NCBI GenBank assembly: GCA_020049295.1
Contig: JAIFLC010000175.1
Span: 1 to 32,632, forward strand
DNA from: Bacteroidota bacterium
GTDB taxonomy: Bacteria; Bacteroidota; Bacteroidia; Bacteroidales; UBA12077
Length of the DNA stretch: 32,632 nt
Reading direction: 5' to 3'
Positions 28,028 to 32,632 of the stretch are shown one piece after another. The position numbers were made by a program, and so were the translations under genes. Position 1 is the stretch's first letter. Each line of letters opens with the position of its first letter. A model generated the notes under the pieces. It saw nothing but the letters and a program-made list of their open reading frames with translations. It did no database searches and was not told the origin of the DNA.

Positions 28028-28035
28028 TAAATTTG
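28028..28035 (+). promoter_or_regulatory. -7 promoter element for the U32 gene
   Basis: TAAATTTG, an exact TAnnTTTG match, lies 28 bases before the ATG at 28064. The sequence at the usual -33 distance is not TTTG. Confidence 0.5.
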
Positions 28036-28063
28036 CACAGAAAAATTTGAAGTTATTATTGTG

Positions 28064-29320
28064 ATGAAAAGAGAAGATATTGAAATAATGGCTCCAGTAG
28101 GTTCGTACGAATCGCTTATAAGCGCAATTCAAGGTGGAGCAAATTCTGTTTATTTTGGAATAGAAAAGATGAATATGAGAGCCAACTCATCGAATAACTT
28201 TACTTTCGAAGATCTAAGTAAAATATCAAAACTTTGTAAAGAAAATGGCATAAAATCCTATCTCACTGTAAATACAGTCGTTTACAATAATGAGTTAGAT
28301 TTAATTAAAGAGATTATTGATGCTGCGAAGGAAAATGATATTTCTGCAGTTATTGCTGCTGATATCGCAGTTATTAATTATGCAAGAAGTATTGATGTTG
28401 AGGTTCATATTTCGACACAGTTAAATGTTAGTAATATTGAAAGTGTAAAATTCTTTGCCCAATTTGCTGAGGTAATTGTTCTGGCCAGAGAGTTAACACT
28501 TGAACAAATTGCCGATATAGTAAAAACCATAAAATCAGAAAACATTAAAGGACCATCAGGGAAACTTATAAAAATAGAACTCTTTGTTCATGGTGCATTA
28601 TGTATGGCAATCTCTGGTAAATGCTATTTAAGTTTACACGAAAAAAACCATTCAGCAAATAGAGGTTCTTGTTTACAAACGTGCCGGAAAGCTTACATTG
28701 TTAAGGAAAAGGAGTCGGGTTATGAACTCGAAATCGACAATGAATATATTATGTCTCCTAAAGATTTAAGTACAATTAAATTTTTAAATAAAATTTTGGA
28801 TGCAGGAGTAAGTGTACTAAAAATAGAAGGGAGAGCTCGCCCTGCCGAATATGTAAAAACAGTATCTGAATGTTATAATGAGGCTGTTAATGGGTATTTA
28901 GCAAATGATTTTACGGATGCAAAAATCGAGGATTGGGAAAAACGGCTAGCAACTGTTTTTAACCGTGGTTTCTGGGGAGGCTACTATCTTGGACAAAAAA
29001 TAGGTGAGTGGAGTCACCGATATGGTTCTAGAGCAACTAAGAGAAAAATTTATATTGGCAAGGGTACAAATTATTTTACCAAACTTAATGTTGCGGAGTT
29101 TTTAATCGAAACGAACAGTCTTAGTGTTGGAGATGAAATATTAATTACAGGACCTACAACAGGAGTAATACAGACTTCCGTTAAAGAGATCAGGGTCGAT
29201 TTAAAATCTGTACAATCAGCAACTCAGGGAGAGAGGTGTTCAATACCAATTGACCAGATTGTTCGAAGATCAGACAAGCTTTATCTCATAGTTGATTCAG
29301 ATAAAATTAAACAACAATAA
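28064..29320 (+). CDS. U32 family protein, TrhP/YegQ-like RNA hydroxylation enzyme
   Basis: This 418-residue protein matches the U32 family historically called collagenase-like peptidases, several of which are now known to hydroxylate RNA. It has a TIM-barrel-like N-terminal half (IMAPVGSYESLISAIQGGAN) and the cysteine cluster GKCYLSLHEKNHSANRGSCLQ followed by TCRKAY, likely iron-sulfur ligands. The conserved SPKDLSTI and KIEGRARPAEYV follow. Length and these motifs fit TrhP (YegQ), which makes 5-hydroxyuridine at position 34 of tRNAs. RlhA, which acts on 23S rRNA, is much longer. GTG at 28061 is directly before the chosen ATG and could also be the start. Confidence 0.82.
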   Translation: MKREDIEIMAPVGSYESLISAIQGGANSVYFGIEKMNMRANSSNNFTFEDLSKISKLCKENGIKSYLTVNTVVYNNELDLIKEIIDAAKENDISAVIAADIAVINYARSIDVEVHISTQLNVSNIESVKFFAQFAEVIVLARELTLEQIADIVKTIKSENIKGPSGKLIKIELFVHGALCMAISGKCYLSLHEKNHSANRGSCLQTCRKAYIVKEKESGYELEIDNEYIMSPKDLSTIKFLNKILDAGVSVLKIEGRARPAEYVKTVSECYNEAVNGYLANDFTDAKIEDWEKRLATVFNRGFWGGYYLGQKIGEWSHRYGSRATKRKIYIGKGTNYFTKLNVAEFLIETNSLSVGDEILITGPTTGVIQTSVKEIRVDLKSVQSATQGERCSIPIDQIVRRSDKLYLIVDSDKIKQQ

Positions 29321-29338
29321 GATAGGTTAATTAATTTT

Positions 29339-29743
29339 CTATTTATTAAAGCTCTGAAACCACTTAATTGCTTCTTCTTCAGTATTGAATAGTTTCATTG
29401 GAATTCCATATTTATTTACAACAAGGAGAATCATATTTAAATAGTGTTTTTTAAAAACATTTCCATCAAATACTACCGCTCCGTGTTTAACCCCTAATTC
29501 AATCGCTTGCGGTATAATAACTGATTCAAACCACTTTCTGTTTTCAGGCGAAACAACACCTTGATATCGGATATCGGATAAAAAATTTACCATTGGGTTT
29601 TTCTTAATATGCTCAAGCAGGACTTGAAAGGCATGTTGATATTCGGTGTTGGATGCTTTTTGCTTCCATGCAACCATTCCCATTTTTAACGAAGGGTCAT
29701 ATGAAACATGAGCATAATTATTATCAAGAATTGTATTTTTCAT
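29339..29743 (-). CDS. SpoIIAA/SEC14-like 134-residue protein, copy 1
   Basis: This 134-residue soluble protein alternates strands and helices as in STAS/SEC14-like (SpoIIAA-like) domains. Landmarks are NFLSDIRYQGVVSPENRKWF near 53-72, a G-V-K-H-G-A-V-V-F-D strand near 84-93 and an EEEAIKWFQSF end. About 88 of 134 positions are identical to the upstream gene, with no gaps, so the two arose by tandem duplication. A phosphorylatable serine as in true SpoIIAA is not evident. The role is unknown. An almost consensus -7 (TAATCTTTG on the minus strand, 29768-29776) precedes it. Confidence 0.75.
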   Translation of the reverse strand: MKNTILDNNYAHVSYDPSLKMGMVAWKQKASNTEYQHAFQVLLEHIKKNPMVNFLSDIRYQGVVSPENRKWFESVIIPQAIELGVKHGAVVFDGNVFKKHYLNMILLVVNKYGIPMKLFNTEEEAIKWFQSFNK

Positions 29744-29879
29744 AAAAAAACTTATTTTTTTGTTTTACAAAGATTACTTGATTATAAATATACTTTAATT
29801 ATGAAAAATGTTTATAGTTAAATAAGAAAAAACGCTGTTTAATTAAGAAACTAAATATAGAAATAAGGAGTAATGTACT

Positions 29880-30284
29880 TTATTTATAGAAACTTTGAAA
29901 CCACTTAATTGCATCTTCTTCAGAACTAAATACCTTTAAAGGGATTCCATATTTATTAATTACCTGGATGATCATATTTATATAGTATTTTTTAAAAACA
30001 TTACCATCAAAACAAACGGCAGCACGCTTAAGGCCATTATTTATAGCTTTAGGAATCATAACGCTTTCGAACCATTTACGGTTTTCGGGTGAAACAACTC
30101 CTTGATTTCGTATATCAGATAAAAAGTTTTCTATAATATGTTTTTTACTATACTCAATCATTACTTCAAAAGCATTTTGGTATTCGGAATTTTCAGGTTT
30201 GTGTTTCCAAACTACTATGCCTAATTTTAACGAGGGGTCGTGTAAAATCTGTGCATAATCAAAATCAAATATTACCTGTTTCAT
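29880..30284 (-). CDS. SpoIIAA/SEC14-like 134-residue protein, copy 2
   Basis: This tandem paralogue of the following gene has the same length and alignment from first to last residue. The most conserved stretches are NFLSDIR, QGVVSPENRKWFESV, FDGNVFKK, NKYGIP and AIKWFQSF. Differences concentrate in the first 50 residues and around 79-91. The SpoIIAA/SEC14-like assignment rests on the strand-helix pattern and is moderate. The gene has its own exact -7 element and could also be cotranscribed with copy 1 across a 136-base gap that shows no terminator. Confidence 0.75.
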   Translation of the reverse strand: MKQVIFDFDYAQILHDPSLKLGIVVWKHKPENSEYQNAFEVMIEYSKKHIIENFLSDIRNQGVVSPENRKWFESVMIPKAINNGLKRAAVCFDGNVFKKYYINMIIQVINKYGIPLKVFSSEEDAIKWFQSFYK

Positions 30285-30314
30285 AAGTTGGGTTTTTTTT
30301 ATTACTTATAATAA

Positions 30315-30322
30315 CAAAGATA
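30315..30322 (-). promoter_or_regulatory. -7 promoter element for copy 2 of the 134-residue gene
   Basis: The minus strand reads TATCTTTG (exact TAnnTTTG) 30 bases before the start. The related AATCTTTGT occurs upstream of copy 1, suggesting the promoter was duplicated with the gene. Confidence 0.55.
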
Positions 30323-30571
30323 AAGGATTAAAAGTTCTAAATCAACAGAAATTATACTGTTAAAAGAAACAGATGGTTTGAATAATTAGAATAAAAAACC
30401 GACTTATTTTTTTTGATAATTAAAAAAATATATAAATTGCACATAATATTTTAAACAAAATCTGAATCATTAAACAGAAAACCACAGTTTTAAAATTTAA
30501 ATCAGAAATTTTTATTCTTCACAAATAATTATTAATCAAACAATTTAATACTTAACAAATAGTCATTTAAA

Positions 30572-30808
30572 ATGAAATCGAACAAAACTTTTCATAAGAC
30601 GAAAAAAGCTCGTCCGTTTGGTGATGAAAATGAGTTAAAAGGGAAAAAAGTGATTCCTTTAGCAAAAAAGGACAAATACTTCAAACAAGAAATTTTTAAC
30701 GAAATTGATGAGTTCGAAGATATTGAAGATTTTGATTTAGAAGAAAATCAGGATGATTTTGACGATATTGAGGATGATACGGTTTATGACGAAGACGATG
30801 ATGAATAG
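30572..30808 (+). CDS. Small charge-segregated protein of unknown function
   Basis: This 78-residue protein is split by charge. Residues 1-40 are lysine-rich (KTFHKTKKARPFG, KGKKVIPLAKKDKYFK). Residues 41-78 are almost entirely acidic (EIDEFEDIEDFDLEEN and EDDTVYDEDDDE). There is no signal peptide or membrane segment. It stands alone, with a long AT-rich leader and its own terminator 26 bases downstream, which supports it as a real gene. A weak promoter (TTTG at 30412-30415, TAAATTG at 30433-30439) would give a leader of about 125 bases. The acidic tail suggests binding to a basic partner or nucleic-acid mimicry, but this is a guess. Confidence 0.65.
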   Translation: MKSNKTFHKTKKARPFGDENELKGKKVIPLAKKDKYFKQEIFNEIDEFEDIEDFDLEENQDDFDDIEDDTVYDEDDDE

Positions 30809-30833
30809 CCCTTAACCAGGGTTAGTTAAAATT

Positions 30834-30862
30834 AAAAGAGCTGTAAATTTCAGCTCTTTTTT
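30834..30862 (+). terminator. Intrinsic terminator after the 78-residue gene
   Basis: A perfect 10-bp stem AAAAGAGCTG/CAGCTCTTTT (30834-30843 with 30851-30860), with a 7-base loop, is followed by further T. By symmetry it may also serve the convergent head-GIN gene. Confidence 0.85.
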
Positions 30863-30928
30863 AGGTTTTTTAAATTATATTTTTCAGGGGATTTTAACAT
30901 TAACTTAAGATAAAGAATAATACAATAG

Positions 30929-31618
30929 CTATTCATCCCATTTTGAAACAGTAGCTCCGAGAGAGGCTTTTATTTCTTCCATTTCAGGTTTCCCAAAATA
31001 ACTTAAACTTGATTTTGTATTAACTCTAGCTACCAGCTTTTTGGTTACAGTAATCTCTGCTTTGCCTCCTGTATTTAGTTTTATTTTTGCCTCTTCTATA
31101 ACTAAATTAGTTCCAGAAAGTATTCCTCCAGAATTAGCAAAAATATTTGAAAAATGAGATTTTCCCTTAATATCAATTTGTCCACCCTGATAAGCCGTTA
31201 ATTCACTATTTTTTAGTTCGACATTTAAAACGACCCTTGCTCCCCCGATGGATTCAACAATAAGTCTTTCGGCAATAGTCTTGTCTAAAAATTTTAATTC
31301 GGCCGAAGCATTAGCTTTAATGTTAAGAATTTCCTTATAGTTTATTTTTATATTGATCAAAACATCTTTGAAAAGATTTGATCTCATTTTTATTTTAAGA
31401 ACATCCTTATTTACTTCTGTAATTATTTCGTCGAGAGGAACGGAACCAGCATCGATATAAATAGAATTGCTGTCGCTTTTTTGAAGTTCAATTTTAATAT
31501 TTCCCCAAACAGCTATTTTTGTAAAATCGTTAATTGTTCTTTTTTCTATATTTTGAGCAAATCCAAAGTTCGATAATAGAAAAAGGAATATGACAGCAAA
31601 TGAATTGTTTAAATACAT
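30929..31618 (-). CDS. Head-GIN (DUF2807) domain protein
   Basis: This 229-residue exported protein has a signal peptide at 1-21 (ending FGFA) and one DUF2807 'head GIN' domain. That domain is a beta-helix-like repeat of short strands, seen in INDFTKIAVWGNIKIELQKS, LNIKANASAELKF and VESIGGARVVLN. Such proteins are common and usually uncharacterised in Bacteroidota, proposed to be surface or periplasmic. It lies after the ABC transporter ATPase gene in the same direction, 104 bases away. A weak -7 (TACTTTTA, complement of 31697-31704) may give it a separate promoter. Confidence 0.85.
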   Translation of the reverse strand: MYLNNSFAVIFLFLLSNFGFAQNIEKRTINDFTKIAVWGNIKIELQKSDSNSIYIDAGSVPLDEIITEVNKDVLKIKMRSNLFKDVLINIKINYKEILNIKANASAELKFLDKTIAERLIVESIGGARVVLNVELKNSELTAYQGGQIDIKGKSHFSNIFANSGGILSGTNLVIEEAKIKLNTGGKAEITVTKKLVARVNTKSSLSYFGKPEMEEIKASLGATVSKWDE

Positions 31619-31722
31619 AGTTTATTATTCATTTAATTCAACAAATGAAAGCAAGAAAAAGTTAAGTCTCTAAAGCAAGAAACGAAACTTTATTTATAAA
31701 AGTACCAAATAAGAAGAAACGA

Positions 31723-32406
31723 TTAAAGAAGCTTTTTAATATTTTCCGTAACAACATGTCCATCAAATAATTGCACGATTCGATGAGCATATTCTGCATC
31801 TGAAGGTGAGTGTGTAACCATAACAATTGTTGTTCCTTCTTTATTTAGCTCTGTTAAAAGTTTCATTACTTCTTCACCATTAGCAGAATCAAGGTTTCCA
31901 GTTGGTTCATCAGCAAGTATTAATTTAGGATTTGCCACTACAGCTCTGGCAATGGCAACTCTTTGTTGTTGACCCCCGCTTAATTGTTGAGGAAAATGTT
32001 TTCTTCGGTGTGAAATTTTCATTCTTTCAAGAACCGGTTCAACCATCTTCTTTCGTTCTGATGAAGAAATTTTAAGATAAAGCAAGGGAAGCTCAACGTT
32101 TTCGTAAACAGTGAGTTCGTCAATCAAATTAAAACTTTGAAAAACAAAACCAATATTTGCCTTACGCAATTCTGTCCTTTGTCTTTCGCGGAAGGTTGAA
32201 ACATCAATTCCGTCAAACAATAATTGTCCGCCAGAAGGATTGTCAAGTAATCCAATAATGTTTAATAAGGTTGATTTTCCGCATCCCGAGGGTCCCATTA
32301 TAGCTACAAATTCACCTTTTTGAACCTCAAGGTCAACTTTATTCAGAGCAGTTGTTTCAATTTCGTCTGTTCTGAAAATTTTTACAAGTTGATTTGTCTT
32401 AATCAT
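31723..32406 (-). CDS. ABC transporter ATPase, MacB/LolD-type
   Basis: This 227-residue ATPase has Walker A (GPSGCGKST, near 39-47), Q loop (FVFQSFNLIDEL), signature LSGGQQQRVAIARA, Walker B with D-loop (LILADEPTGNLDS) and H loop (MVTHSP). The short spacing and LSGGQQQRVAIARA pattern are typical of the LolD/MacB/FtsE class, which powers FtsX-type permeases that act on the envelope rather than importing solutes. The permease gene is directly upstream and is cut by the window edge. Confidence 0.95.
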   Translation of the reverse strand: MIKTNQLVKIFRTDEIETTALNKVDLEVQKGEFVAIMGPSGCGKSTLLNIIGLLDNPSGGQLLFDGIDVSTFRERQRTELRKANIGFVFQSFNLIDELTVYENVELPLLYLKISSSERKKMVEPVLERMKISHRRKHFPQQLSGGQQQRVAIARAVVANPKLILADEPTGNLDSANGEEVMKLLTELNKEGTTIVMVTHSPSDAEYAHRIVQLFDGHVVTENIKKLL

Positions 32407-32440
32407 AGTATTTTCGTTTTAAGTTGTTTTAAATTTTTAA

Positions 32441-32632
32441 TTATTCATATCGAAGTGTTTCTGCAGGATTTTGTCTTGCAGCCAAATATGCCTGATAAAA
32501 AACTGTTGCCAGCGAAAGAATTATTGTAAATATTGGAATAACGATAAACATTACTAAATCAATATTTACTCTATACGAAAAATCTTGCAACCATTTGTTC
32601 ATTACAAAGTAGGATAAAGGCCATGAAATTGC
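32441..32632 (-). CDS. FtsX/MacB-type ABC permease, C-terminal end (partial)
   Basis: Only the last 63 codons are in the window; the gene continues past the right edge. The reading frame gives AISWPLSYFVMNKWLQDFSY, a final membrane helix (VMFIVIPIFTIILSLATVFY), then QAYLAARQNPAETLRYE and TAA. The ending A-A-R-x-N-P-x-E-x-L-R-Y-E is the hallmark of MacB-like permeases of the FtsX family. It lies 34 bases upstream of its ATPase gene on the same strand, as expected for a permease-ATPase pair. Confidence 0.93.
   Translation of the reverse strand, partial: AISWPLSYFVMNKWLQDFSYRVNIDLVMFIVIPIFTIILSLATVFYQAYLAARQNPAETLRYE

Overview
The window looks like chromosomal DNA of a Bacteroidota bacterium, probably near Bacteroidales/Marinilabiliales; the order is inferred from protein types only. 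The evidence is an AT-rich sequence, promoters that match the Bacteroidota pattern (TTTG, about 19 bases, TAnnTTTG), a DUF5686 outer-membrane protein, AsmA-like and head-GIN proteins, a short ATP synthase epsilon subunit, and few Shine-Dalgarno sites. Most of the window is housekeeping and cell-envelope DNA. I see no prophage, transposase, CRISPR array or recognisable defence island.

Layout. 1-820: non-coding DNA rich in hairpins, then tRNA-Arg(CCT) on the minus strand with its terminator. 821-3451: a DUF5686 outer-membrane protein. 3452-3722: an intergenic region with palindromic repeats. 3723-9644: plus-strand genes for a CvpA protein, a methionine-gamma-lyase-like PLP enzyme and tyrS, then a tightly spaced run of a small membrane protein, a Wzz-like chain-length protein and an O-antigen ligase/polymerase-like protein. 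9739-12003: a TPR sensor with a SpoIIE phosphatase domain. 12014-13705 (minus): a Na/phosphate cotransporter, divergent from a polyprenyl synthetase at 13863-14837. 14842-16551 (minus): three tandem small beta-barrel outer-membrane proteins with terminators between them.

16725-20261: an apparent operon of atpD, atpC, a secreted alpha/beta hydrolase and a family 9 glycosyltransferase. It ends at a two-way terminator shared with the convergent fatty-acid/phospholipid operon yceD-rpmF-plsX-fabH (23021-20320). 23186-27885 (minus): an orphan histidine kinase, a large AsmA-like protein and an unrecognised 237-residue protein made of two similar halves. 28064-29320: a U32 (TrhP/YegQ-like) RNA-modification protein. 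29339-30284 (minus): two close paralogues of a 134-residue SpoIIAA/SEC14-like protein. 30572-30808: a small acidic-tailed protein. 30929-32632 (minus): a head-GIN protein, an ABC ATPase and the C-terminal end of its FtsX/MacB-type permease, which runs off the window.

No single new system stands out. The best leads are the internally duplicated 237-residue protein, the beta-barrel array with terminators lying just upstream of the next gene, the Wzz/O-antigen-ligase junction (same frame, one stop, TTG start), the duplicated 134-residue genes, and the palindromic repeats in the first 5.6 kb.
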